Source: Zygaena filipendulae (taxonomy: Eukaryota; Arthropoda; Insecta; Lepidoptera; Zygaenidae). Taken from it: a stretch of 64,000 bases of DNA. The stretch is from the NCBI GenBank assembly GCA_907165275.2, contig OU015663.1, positions 632,501-696,500 of the forward strand, given 5' to 3'. Below, in pieces: positions 33,540 through 44,940 of the stretch. The position numbers and the translations under genes are program-made. A model generated the notes under the pieces. That model did no database searches. It saw only the letters and a program-made list of their open reading frames with translations, and was not told the DNA's origin. Within the stretch, counting starts at the first letter, position 1, and each line of letters opens with the position of its first letter.

Positions 33540-33905
33540 ACATAACAGATAATAACGTAGAAGGGATATCACCTTAATTTAGTATGAAAACAGATGAAAA
33601 CCAGTGTCGCCGGGTGATTTTCGCCCACAAAACTAATCATCACGCACAAAAACATTCATTAACGTAAAGAAATGTATCAAACGCATTATGGTTATGTTTT
33701 TACTTGGTCACTGTTTTGAAAATTCACAGTTTTGAGAATATTGTGGTGAATATACTTGGGGTGGCAGCAAAAGAAGTTTTGGGCAAGTTGGAGCATTTGC
33801 TCTAACTTCCTTTGCAACGGTGGCGCGCTTGCCCCGCCTGCGTGTCCTCTCTAGGCAATTTATTTGCTCTGTGGTCACGCTACACTGGATTTCTGGACTT
33901 TGAGT
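33540..33905. repeat. Dispersed repeat R, uninterrupted copy
   Basis: Matches both flanks of the 13905-15230 complex in order and shows the intact junction (about 33772) where the hairpin elements inserted in the other copy. Confidence 0.7.
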
Positions 33906-33948
33906 GGGCGATTTTACGTAAACACGTGACGTTACGATTCGTTTCTTA

Positions 33949-34436
33949 CCGCCGCACTCAGAGTCGACTTTAATGATTACTTAGTTAAGTATAGATTTTT
34001 CAAACAAAATTGCCGCAATCAGACAAGTTTAATAAATTAATGTTAATTGGCTACTTGACAAAAAAATTTTTTTTAGTCCGTTGTCTAGATTAGTAAAAAA
34101 AATTGGATACGTATTTTTTCTTTTTTTACGTACTCAAAAAATAACAGAGATACATTGAGTTGAAATTTCGCGTGACGTTACAATTCGGTGTGGTTTGTAT
34201 GGCGCTTATAATGAATATTGACGTCACGAGCCCCCCACCCTAAACTTTAATGCGCTTTATCTATGTTCATTTTCATTAAATTTAAAAAGCAAAAAATACG
34301 TGTCTATTATTTTTTTATTTTCTAACTGACGGACTAATTAGAATTTTGATATTCATACCTTGGAGAATACCCAATTGGCATTTAACTAATTATGTTACAT
34401 CGCTTTAAATGCCAATTAACATTAATTTACTGAACT
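33949..34436. mobile_element. Hairpin MITE copy 3, split by MITE-A
   Basis: The left arm is complete from CCGCCGCACTCAGAGTCGAC. The right arm is truncated after TTAACATTAATTTACTGAAC. It is interrupted at the AATTGG of the loop side by MITE-A copy 11. Confidence 0.8.
34051..34372 (-). mobile_element. MITE-A copy 11 with resolved target duplication
   Basis: AATTGG lies directly outside both ends (34045-34050, 34373-34378), and the uninterrupted hairpin family has one AATTGG at this place. One CRE palindrome remains; the other has become GTGACGTTAC. The ends belong to the alternative subfamily. Confidence 0.85.
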
Positions 34437-34631
34437 TACTCTATGCGTTAATGAATGTAAATTGTCAACTTGGCTAGGAGGGCAGGAACGCGCGGGCGAA
34501 TTTAATTTCGCAGAACAACTAACGGCGCCAACGTTATGGCTGAGCTCAAAAATGTCTAGTGTATACGTTTTTGGCAAATGGGAAAATTTTAACTTTACCT
34601 AATGGAATTCCCCTATGTAATATTATTATAA

Positions 34632-34925
34632 CTAGCTGTTCCCCGCGGTTTCACCCGCGGAAATTTCGGAGATCCCGCAGGAATTCCGGAATGCAAAGTA
34701 CCTACCCTATGTCATTCTCTGTACCCCTGACAATGTGTACTTAAGTATGCAAAATTTCATGAGATATCACCGACCGGAGTTCCTGCGGGAATTCCGGGAT
34801 AAAAAGTATCCTATGTCCGTTTCCTGGTTCTAAGCTACCTCCCCACCAATTTTCAGCCAAATCGGTTCAGCCGTTCTTGAGTTATAAGTGGAGTAACTAA
34901 CACGACTTTCTTTTATATATATAGA
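34632..34925 (-). mobile_element. Helitron-like element with duplicated 3' module
   Basis: A complete start, CTAGCTGTTCCCCGCGGTTT, is followed by the usual body. A second GAGTTCCTGCGGGAATTCC module then leads to a different 5' end near TATATATATAGATAAGG. Confidence 0.6.
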
Positions 34926-35650
34926 TAAGGTGACTCGCTGTGTTCTATGAAGAGAAAATATTAATTAAGTTCCTACCTAGGCTTAAAATAAAAATTAACA
35001 TCTTTACTTTATTGGACTAAGTAGGTACACTCCTTAAGGATCGATTTTTATATACTCACTTACCTGTAAGAACATTTATGGGGAGTAAAATCACGCTATG
35101 CATTATGGTAGAGGAGCCTAAGAGGGGATTTTTGGAGTCACTCAAGCGCGTCAGATTAACATAAGGGTACATACTTTGCACCATGTTGAGTAGCTCCGCC
35201 AAATATAGGCCCTCTAGTCTCTACACAGAGTCGCGCGTCTGGGTTAGCCGATCAGAATAGTAAAAACAATTCCTACTGTCTAACGCCTTTAAAGTATTTG
35301 ATAGCAAATTGGTGAATTATACCTTTGAGGTAATAATGTACAATACTCGTATATTAAAACTTGTAATATATATATCAAAAAATACAAACGTAGGTACGTC
35401 ATATTGCTACTATGTATTAAATGTAGGTACTACTCATTCACGCTTTTTCACCAAGCAACAGTTAACCTACACCTTCTCACTTATTTGGAATAGATTTCCG
35501 AGAGTATATTTACCATTAGGTATTATAAGAAAGTTTATGCCAACAAAAACTACGTACCTATCGATATATAGTATAATCAAGGTTTTTAGATTTTCGCGTT
35601 TTGAGCACATCCAACATCGCGTTCAAGTCCCGCGTAATTTACAAAATATA
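34926..35650. other. Unassigned spacer
   Basis: A 123-codon plus frame (35309-35680) has low-complexity composition and runs into MITE-B, so I reject it as a gene. TTTTGAGCACAT...ATCGCGTTCAAGTCC at about 35600-35630 recurs, rearranged and inverted, near 59850-59900. Confidence 0.4.
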
Positions 35651-36008
35651 CAACGTGTTAATGAATTAACTGAAAACTAGAAAGTAGTTTGCTCAGAATC
35701 GACTAGCGAATCGATCGCACTATATTTTAATATAGGTTATATTTTTTCATTTTTACTAACCCATGTCTAATTTATTTATAATACAATATTTGGAGCGTAC
35801 GCTGCGCGCCGCCCGCCCGCAGCAAAAAAATTCGAACCGGTAGGCGCGGGCGTAGCACTTGGAATTTCGTAGATAGGATACCTCCAAACTAATGTTGAAT
35901 AATTTTTAAAGTATTAATTTTTTCGACAGAAAATATATTTTAATCATATTATTGTTTATTTTTTTAAATGGGGTGTATCAGGTTTTCAGTTAATTCATTA
36001 ACACGTTG
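35651..36008. mobile_element. MITE-B copy 3
   Basis: 358 bp, flanked by TATA on both sides. It is in the opposite internal orientation to copy 1 (GC-rich core reversed). Confidence 0.85.
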
Positions 36009-37312
36009 TATAATATAATCAACGATAGTGTGACAAAAATAAAATAAAATTCTTCATGCTAAATCATTATAAAGCTGTTTCTACATAATCGCTAACACAT
36101 TCCTTGATCCACTGAATAATTATATCGCGCGCTCAAAAATTTCACGATAATTTCGAGTGAATTTAATTAATAATTGTTTTCAGAAAGAGCGACTCGACAA
36201 CAATATTGTTTTCAAATTAATAATCACCGTCGGTAACTTCAAAGAGGTTGTGTAAATAGGTGCCGCCTGGCGTCTTGTCAACAATTAATGAACTGATGAA
36301 CTTCGCTTATCCCGACCGAGCCAAAGAGTTTAAGTTACAAGCGTTCAACTATTTATTATAGCGGACTGCTAAAAACATTGAAATTTCATATATATATAAT
36401 ACTTTCTAAAGCTATACCTTAGGTTAGGTTTCCCTTCGATAACTGACGGATTATACTTTTTTAACTTCAAAATGAACTGAATGTCGTACCTACAAGTGAA
36501 ATTCAAGAGGCATTAAGTCCGCCTTTGTACAATTGTACAATAAAGTTCTTTAAATGAAAATAAATAAAATATTAAACAAGCATCAAGTAAGTAACTAATA
36601 AAAAAAAAACATTGATAAATCACGGAGAAGAAATAAAAGAATTTTAAATCTTCATAACCGAGAAAGTTTATAAATTTTGCAAACTTCTAGGCGATTGTTG
36701 TTTTGTGTAGTTCTGTGATGCCGAATGAAGGGCTTATTCCAACTAGTTAGATATGCAGTCTATGTCTATGTCAATTTATTTGATAAAGAGTTTAGTTGCA
36801 ATCAATCATGAGTATTAACTACAAATAAACATAATATTAAATAATCACAAGAGAAAAACAAGATTTGTATTGTTTTAATATACACGTGATTATTTCTATA
36901 CTCTGCTTTTTTTATCTTCTACTAATTGTGTGTGTATTTAGATTAAATATTAGCGGCATAACCAATTCTAACTCTAGAATGGCTAATGGCTTTCATCTCC
37001 TGAATTGCAGTTCACCCATCCCCAACGTGGTAACACAGCGCGAAGTTTAGGTCCACGGTTGAAGTCACAAGTTTCAGCTGATTTAACCATTCAGACACGT
37101 CACACAAAGGTGGCGTTATTGAATCGGACTTTAATTGTTTTGACTCTGCCTATTCCCTCTACATGTTAATCTAATGCTTGTGGAGTTATGAATCTAATTT
37201 GAATAATGAATCGTCTCTGCTACAGTTTGTCTCGCTTAAACTCACGCTCTCTCTCGGAGGAGTGAGCAGAGATACGTATATGAATTTTGGTATTGTGCAC
37301 AATCTATCTATC
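36009..37312. other. AT-rich DNA with one LINE tail
   Basis: The only recognisable piece is a LINE 3' tail at about 36495-36565 (GAGGCATTAAGTCCGCC, then ACAATAAAGTTC). No gene is seen. Confidence 0.45.
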
Positions 37313-37878
37313 TATACTATAATAAAAGAGTAGAACCCGCGATTCTGTACATTGAATATTTTTACCTAAGATTGAGAGGAGTGATAAAAGAGTAACCAAG
37401 CCCAAAAAAAAAGTTTTTAAAATTCTTTTCTGTCTGTCTGTCTACCTGTCTGTTTGCTATAATCTCCGCATCTACTGAACGGGTTGTCATGCAATTTTCA
37501 GTAGTAGATTAAGCTAAGTCTGCAGCAACATATAGGCTTTATTTCATCGAAATAGGACATAGGGGAAAAAAGTTATCATCAGTTAAAGACTTCAGCGCAA
37601 TGCAATGGTCGAAAGCATCGATATAATGTTGCTTAACGAACATGATAAAACTTTTTACCGATATGAATTTTTTTCCTTTTGAATTGATTTTTTGCGAAGT
37701 GACTGTTTTAAGGCTTGGAGAGACAGATGATGTGATTATATCAGATTATATTTTCTTTGAGACTAAAGAGTACCTAACCACTATACGTTTTAAAAGAGTG
37801 AAAAAATCCTAACTCATTACTGTCATTGCAAGGGTCGAAAATTCACGCGGGTGAAACCGCGGGTACCAGGTAGTACCT
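37313..37878 (+). mobile_element. Long Helitron-like element, second copy
   Basis: Matches 24147-24716 along its length, ending GGGTGAAACCGCGGGTACCAG. Confidence 0.65.
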
Positions 37879-37900
37879 ATACAATATACAGTACACACCC

Positions 37901-38270
37901 TACTAATATTATCAATGTGAAAGTGTGGATGTTTGTTACTCAATCACGCAAAAACGGCTGAATGGATTTGGATGAAATTTGGCATGCACGTTGTCAGGGG
38001 TACAGAGAAGGACAAAGGGTACTTTTTATCCCAGAGTTCCCGCGGGAACTTTAAAATTACCGCGGGTGAAACCGCGGGGCACAGCTAGTAGGTATATAAA
38101 AATGAGTCCCTAATTCCCTTGGCCACGGCATCACGCGGGAACGGCTGGACGAATTTCGCTAATTCTTTTTTCGTGCGTTTGTAAGGAGAAGGAGGATAAG
38201 AAAGAATTTTAGAGTTCCTGCGGGAATTCTGCAACTCACGCGGTTGAATCTCCGAAATGGTTAGACCGAT
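37901..38270 (+). mobile_element. Helitron-like element plus variant module
   Basis: 37901-38092 is a well preserved copy, from CCTACTAATATTATCAATGT to CCGCGGGGCACAGCTAGT. A GGCATCACGCG-type variant follows immediately (38096-38270). Confidence 0.7.
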
Positions 38271-38303
38271 TTTAAGTTTATTGTTCTCTGAAATATTTTC
38301 AAT

Positions 38304-38627
38304 GGGCATGTTGACTAATTTTTATTTTTTAGTCCGTCTTGTAGATTATTAAAAAATATTGGACACGTATTTTTTCTTTTTTTACGTAATCAAAAAATAA
38401 CGGCGATATATTGAGTTGAAATTTAGCGTGACGTCACTATTCGGACAGTTTGTATGGCGGTTTTAGCGGTTAGTGACGTCACGAGCCCCTCACCCTAAAC
38501 TTTAATGCGCTTTATCTCTGTATATTTTAATTTATTAAAAAAGCAAAAAATACGTGTCTATTGTTTTTTTATTTTCTAACTGACGGACTAATTAGAATTT
38601 TGATTTTCAAAAGTAGTCCACATCCCC
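38304..38627 (-). mobile_element. MITE-A copy 12
   Basis: Complete, with both palindromes, bounded by GGGCATGTTGACTA and GTCCACATCCCC. Confidence 0.9.
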
Positions 38628-39714
38628 ATTTTCGTGGTCATTGTCTAAGCGTTACATAATTATAAATTAAACCTTTTCTCTGTCTGTTATTCCTTAAAAC
38701 CTTTTTCAAGACATTACAGGAAACTCCTGAAGTCTTGTAGACAGATAGTTCAGACAACCATTCTAATCTAACACTGATAACGACGGTGCATTTCAGCCAC
38801 AGAGAAATTCAGCAGCTAACGATTTCGTGTAGCGAATTGACAATTGAGATCGATATCACGACGAGGTAGGATAACTTGAGAGCACTTAGGACCTGAAATA
38901 GTGTAGGTATCTATATAAAGTACTATGTGGTTTGTGGTTTGTTACTCAATCACGCTTTAAAAAATTTAACAATTAGATTGACACTGTCGATAACTGATTT
39001 TTACAACTGTTAAGTTATGAACTTGTCAACAGATGGCGCTGCCCAAGAATATTGTGGGTATCAAACTTGAACATAAATATACAGATATATTTTTATTTTC
39101 CTTAACTCCATGAGTAACGCACACACTCATTCATTGATGAAATATAACCATTAAAGCAGTGTTTTTCAACCTGTAAGTGTATATCTATGTTTGTGTATGT
39201 GTGTGTCTATGTCCACTCGGATCCACAGATCCTTAGATATCTTTGATACAAAGCTGGATACTTTGTTCTCTACAATAGCCTGACGCTGCCATAGCAGCTG
39301 CCATCAAGCGCTATGTAAAAAGTTATGAAAAAACAGATATAGAAATCCATAGCTTCCTCTCTAAAACTTGCATCTTTCATATACCGACTTTCAAGTTTCA
39401 ACTTGTTTCTTTTAATAAACGCTAGCTACTATTTAATGATCAACAAACTGAGTCGCTAACAGAAATTCTATTAAAGGCCTCGGCGACTACGACTACCTAC
39501 TTATTTCAAATTTTTTATTCAATCGCAGGACCCGCGGTCGATAAACAAAATGGTTTCCACTTATAAAAAAACAAATTTACGTTTGCGGCTGAAGAAAAGG
39601 ATAGAGAAGTGAAATTGTAAGTATACATTTGAGGTTTAATGTCTACTGTATAAGTTTTTAGTGGTCGGTAAAATCTCGATGTATGAGAACAGTGTTTGAA
39701 CAGATAAACGAGTG
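38628..39714. other. Unassigned DNA, no gene seen
   Basis: No repeat matches and no supported exon. Confidence 0.4.
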
Positions 39715-39795
39715 TGTGACGTATCACCGGGAATCGACTCCCGACTCCTGACTGCCGGGAGCTGCGCGAGATGTCGCCCACTCCACTCGTCCTAA
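39715..39795 (-). mobile_element. tRNA-derived SINE fragment
   Basis: Minus strand GAGTGGAGTGGGCGACATC and GGGAGTCGATTCCCGG resemble A- and B-box regions. Frames at 39515-39930 overlap it and look random. Confidence 0.4.
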
Positions 39796-40851
39796 ACAAA
39801 TATTGGATACTATGTTTGTCGAGTTCTTTGCACTATATTGAATCTTGAAATTATTATAAGTACGATGTAGTTGAGAGGGCACTCTTAAGAATATGGAGGT
39901 GTTAGTGGAATTTATGATAATAATGAACACGAGAAACCACGATGCTGTGTTGGATTCTCGAACGAAATATTTTTATTATTTGTTTAAAAAAAAAAGAAAT
40001 CCTATAAAACGATAACAAAGCTGCAAAGGCGAAGTTGACGGCGGACTGGCTTTCTCTCCGTTTTGATCTTTGGAAATCCAAATCCTTTTAAGTATTTGAA
40101 TATTTCAAATTATTTCGTGCGAATTACATAATATAATATATCATTTGAATATTTCGAAACAAAAATGGTTTTTTATCAGCTTAAATACAATGAAAAATGA
40201 AGATATAGGCAAAAGACAGAATTTTTGCATAGTTTAATGGAACTCAAAAGACACTTTGTAAATGCCGTTGCGAAGACTTCGTTGTAAAACTCCATAAAAT
40301 CGTCCATGACTATCTTTTTTACTATACAAAGTTTTTATGGAGAATTTTACCGATAGTCGGGGAAAATTGAGCAGACTTAGCGTTAATATTTAATTACTGT
40401 GCCCACTTTTAGGATGTTCACTAATTGATTTTCTCTAAGAGCGATTCCACAAAGTGTTCCTGTGACAAAATTAGGATATCTTTAAGCAAAGGGACTTTTG
40501 GCACTTTGGTATTGTATCTATAATATGTAACCGAATTTCACTTCACATTATGAGAGTTTATTTTTAGAATTCATAAAAAAATACGTAATTATAGTTATTT
40601 CTTTAAGAGTAGCTTTATAAATCATATGAAAAACCTGTAATAACGTACGACTACTAACACGTAAGAATAAAAAAAAAAATATTTGAAAAACAGTTAAAAT
40701 TAAACTGGTTCAAAGCACAAAGTAATCGATGTCATCTATTTAGGAATCGTTTTCTATTTCTTTTAAAAGATTGCGCTGGGAAACTGGGCGTCGTTGTTTA
40801 CAAAATAACACTTAACATCAAGTGAGCTGTGGCCAGACGCAGCCTGACAGT
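39796..40851. other. Unique AT-rich DNA, no gene seen
   Basis: No element or exon is identified. Confidence 0.45.
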
Positions 40852-41089
40852 TGGACATAGATAAGCAATAGTGTGTTAACCCACACCGGAGAAATTTTAA
40901 GTAAATCGTGTTTTAAAAGTAGGAGCGCTATTTTGTATCAACATTTTTTATGTTCAATATTTAGTTACATATTTAAGCAATGTAATAAGGTGAACACATA
41001 ATTAAAAAACGTTCCCTAACTCTCAATAAATCGTTCTGAATCAATAACTTAATTTTGTGGGTTAACATGTTATTGCTTATCTGCGTCCA
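40852..41089. mobile_element. 238-bp TIR element
   Basis: Ends of about 34 bp are inverted repeats with a few mismatches (TGGACATAGATAAGCAATAG; complement on the right). GTTAACCCACA is the inner edge of both. No coding capacity. Confidence 0.7.
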
Positions 41090-41214
41090 GTTATAAAACT
41101 CGATTTGCTGACAGTAAATGTTGTGCTGCGTTTTGTCATGTATCTACTTACCTAGATACTCGAAACTGGCTCGACCGATATGATTTTCTTTTTCTTGTGT
41201 TCGCAACCGCTAGG

Positions 41215-41284
41215 ATCTGTTCGAATAATATTAGGAGTTCCTGCACTTTTAATTCGTGCAGGAACTCCTCGCACGGGTGAAACC
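41215..41284 (+). mobile_element. Helitron-like 3' stub with palindrome
   Basis: An AGGAGTTCCTGCAC palindrome (about 41231-41270) precedes GGGTGAAACCGCG. MITE-A copy 13 begins immediately after. Confidence 0.5.
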
Positions 41285-41604
41285 GCGTTGACTACTATTG
41301 AAAATCAAAATTCTAATTAGTCCGTCAGTTAGAAAATAAAAAAACAATAGACACGTATTTTTTGCTTTTTTAAATAAATTAAAATATACAGAGATAAAGC
41401 GCATTAAAGTTTAGGATGAGGAGGTCGTGACGTCACTAACCGCAAAACCGCCATACAAACTGTCAGAATAGTGACGTCACGCGAAATTTCAACTCAATAT
41501 ATCGCCATTATTTTTTGATTACGTAAAAAAAGAAAAAATACGTGTCCAATATTTTTGAATAATCTACAAGACGGACTAAAAAATAAAAAATAGTCAACAT
41601 GCCC
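41285..41604 (+). mobile_element. MITE-A copy 13
   Basis: Both palindromes are intact. The left terminus is damaged (TTGACTACTATTG). Confidence 0.88.
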
Positions 41605-43386
41605 ATACTCATTACATTTACTCCTGTGTAGTTTTCGTCTATTAATTGGTCTCAAAAGTTTATGTTTACAAAGTATGAGTTCACTTCGATATTCCGACTG
41701 TCGTATTTTATCTTACAGAATCCGCGACCCATTCGATATCCGTTCTTCATACAAATCTCATCTCAAACTGCGCCTACGAACTTCCGGCCGCCTAGATAAA
41801 TTCTAAGGTTCTCGAACTTAATAATTTAAACTTGATGAATAGTTCCGTCCCGCTCTTCTGTTACGGTTTAAACAAAGACGGAACTGATTAAAAATGCATT
41901 GCCGTGGTTAGAGCTCGCAGTTCAAATGTTAGCAAGGCAACGATCTGCTGATTTCTTAATTTAATTTATCTCCGGAGGTTTATCTTTGACTTCTTTGGAT
42001 GTCGGACTTAAGTTTCCTTTGAAGCCTTTGCTTATGCTCCCTGATCTGTCTTCGGTAAACTTTTTGGTAAACTTTTTGCAGTGAAAACACTCGGTTATTT
42101 TATTGTTTGCACGTGGAATAAAATAAAAATCTATTAAATCAATTTTAAATGAACTAAATCACTACACAGTGTAAAATAAAGTAGCTTCCCGCTGTCTGTC
42201 TGTCCCTATGTATGCTTAGATATTTAAAACTACGCAACGGATTTTCATGCGGTTTTCACAAATAGATTCATGAGGAAGGTTTATATCTATAGTTTATCGT
42301 GGAATTCAAGCGGGAACTCTGAAAATACCGGGGGTGAAACTGCGGGAGACAGCTAGTAACCTAACAAAATAAAAAAAAACGAATGAAAATATACAGAATG
42401 AATATTTGAAGTCAGCGTGGATGGCTTCATACTAACGACGAATCTACAAAGAATAGCAAAGCATTAATTTTAGACATAGACATGATTTTCAGCGGAGCCC
42501 ATAAGGGGATGCGTCCGCGCGATATCCGACCGCATGTCTGCCCGCCAATTCAAAACAATAAAATAAAATACTCAATAACTTAATCGACTTAATCTACTAA
42601 TTAATTAATTAAATATTATTTATCCATTGATAGATATTAGATACACAGAAATAATAAATAATTTTGACAATAATAGATAGAATAATAAATAAATAATTTC
42701 GTCATAACCTGTTTTGCATAACCCGATCACAGTTTGAATTACCATTTTTCCAGCTAAGTATGTATTTTTTTATATTCGAGACTAGAATTGAATATCGAAT
42801 AACCCACTTTAATCGATTCGGCCGCTATCGAAACTAGGTTTTCGTAATTAGTTTCGTAGGCGGATTTATCTTTACACTCTGTATACTAACTGTACGCATA
42901 GAATTCGTGCCAAAATTGCAATTGGACCCTAAATTTTCGGATTTCAAATAATTCGTAGCAAGCAAATCCGGACTGAAATCTGAAATTAACCAATAATTAG
43001 TTTCACTCTAATACCTAGTGTTGCATTCGATTTGTTGCTCTAATGCAAATTAGATGACGTACAAATACAGTCACGTTCAATGCCGATGTAACGACAAAAC
43101 TTGTAGCGGAGGCGGAAGCATCACGCTATTTTGACCCTTAAAGCTCAGTGGCGTAACGTTTAAAACCGCAACGGATAATTTTAGCAACGCTGCAAATAAC
43201 CACCGAACTTTTCGCTTTAGATTACGTTCAATTATGAAATTTAATCATATCAGATGCATTAGGCTTATTAAATTGATGTATTAAAATTTTAATGTTTGGG
43301 AAAATTGAATCGTAAACCAAACGGATCTAGATATACCTACTGCAATACAAAAATCATTCATCAACCAAATGCATTAAATTATTAAA
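41605..43386. other. AT-rich DNA with one Helitron-like copy
   Basis: A GTTCGCGATAAACTC-subtype Helitron-like copy occupies about 42170-42357 and ends GGGAGACAGCTAGTAAC. No gene is seen in the rest. Confidence 0.45.
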
Positions 43387-43560
43387 CTAGCTGGTACCCG
43401 CGATTTCACCCGTGTGTTTCGGAATTCCCTCAAAAATTACATATATATCAGGAATCTTCGCGGGCGTAGGTACTTATAACAATCCCCCAAAGTTTCATCA
43501 CAATCAGATCGACGATTCGGAAACGCGTGAAGGACAGAAAAATATACAAACATAATTCAG
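43387..43560 (-). mobile_element. Degraded Helitron-like element
   Basis: ACTAGCTGGTACCCGCGATT leads to a shortened body. Confidence 0.5.
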
Positions 43561-43654
43561 AACCAATATTTATAATTGAATCGATTTCAAAAATATTTTA
43601 CTGGTTGGAAGCTAGAGTATTTCTGATTGACACAGGATATCTCGGAGGAACAGC

Positions 43655-44125
43655 TAGTCTATCCTGAAATTATAAAGAGGAAATTGTGTTTGTTTGTTTG
43701 TTTGTTAAGGTTAAATTTAAAAGCTAATTTACTGATTTTATACATCGTTTCACTTTTAGGGAGCTATTGTATTCCTGAGGGACAATTAAAGATAGACAGG
43801 TACTTTTGAATTTTCTATGGGAACTTCGCAATTGAGGCGTGTGAAACCGAATCGAATACCTATTACTTATTTATAAAGACTACTAGCTTTCGGTAGCGGT
43901 AATTTCGAAGTTTCCGCGGGAATTCCGGGATAAAAAGTACCCTATGTCCTTTTCTGTACCCCTGACAACGTGCATGCCAAATTTCATCCAAATCCGTTCA
44001 ACCGTTTTTGCGTGATTGAGTAACAAACATCCAAACATCCAAATATCCAAATATCCAAACATCCAAACATCCAAACATCCAAACATCCAAACATCCACAC
44101 GTTCACATTTATAATATTAGTAGGA
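43655..44125. mobile_element. Head-to-head Helitron-like pair with CATCCAAA array
   Basis: A plus copy (43655-43868) is followed by a minus copy (43883-44125). The minus copy contains an expanded CATCCAAA/ATATCCAA tandem array at about 44027-44096. Confidence 0.65.
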
Positions 44126-44940
44126 TTAAAATCCCCAAAAATTTCTTCACTTTCCTTAAAATATTGTATGATATTATACCCGCCTACTATATTTCTTTAG
44201 TCTCGTCCAAAATAATCACCTAATTCTATACATTTCGAAGGAAAGTTAATATAACGATCTTAATATTATAACAGAGCCACAAAAAAGCACCCGCAAATCT
44301 AATCAACTCCAAGTTAGTCCATAACTTAAGATTCCATCTTGTAATTAAGCCATAAAATCCAGCTCATTTCTCTTTACAGATATTGCCTCGGCCACGGTAG
44401 GTGGTATACCTACGCAATACGCATGCGTGAGTCTCTACTCTCTACAACTTCCTGTCTCTCGAAGCAGACTGCCTTTGTTCCTGTGTAGGTATACTAATGG
44501 TTAAATTCTAGCCTCATCTATACTAATATTATAAAGAGGAAACATTTGATCTTTTGTTTGTTTGTTTGTTACGATCTAACGCAATAACTACTGGACTGAT
44601 TTCAAAAATTCTTTCACCATTAGAAAGCTACATTACCCTTTTTTTTTTTTTTTTTTTTTTTTTATTAAAGGTTCACTAAACCGGATGATACACATTATTG
44701 GCGTACATAGGTAAAAAGGTAAAAATTAAATACAAATGTCATGCATGTCGTGTACATCCTACTAGAAGTGAACACAGCATGCGATCACAATTCATAAGAT
44801 TCAGTTTTAACAAAAAGAAAATTTATACAGAATATTTGGTATCCAAAAAACAAAATAAAATAAAATAAAAGGATCGATGAATAAATGAATCCTAAAAAAA
44901 AAAAAAAAAAAAACAATTAAAAAATATCTATAAAAGTGCT

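Noticed and set aside
35309..35680. 123-codon plus frame as a gene
   Set aside because: Low-complexity composition and extension into MITE-B.
44030..44096. CRISPR-like regular array
   Set aside because: CATCCAAA units without spacers inside a Helitron-like element; a microsatellite expansion in a eukaryotic genome.
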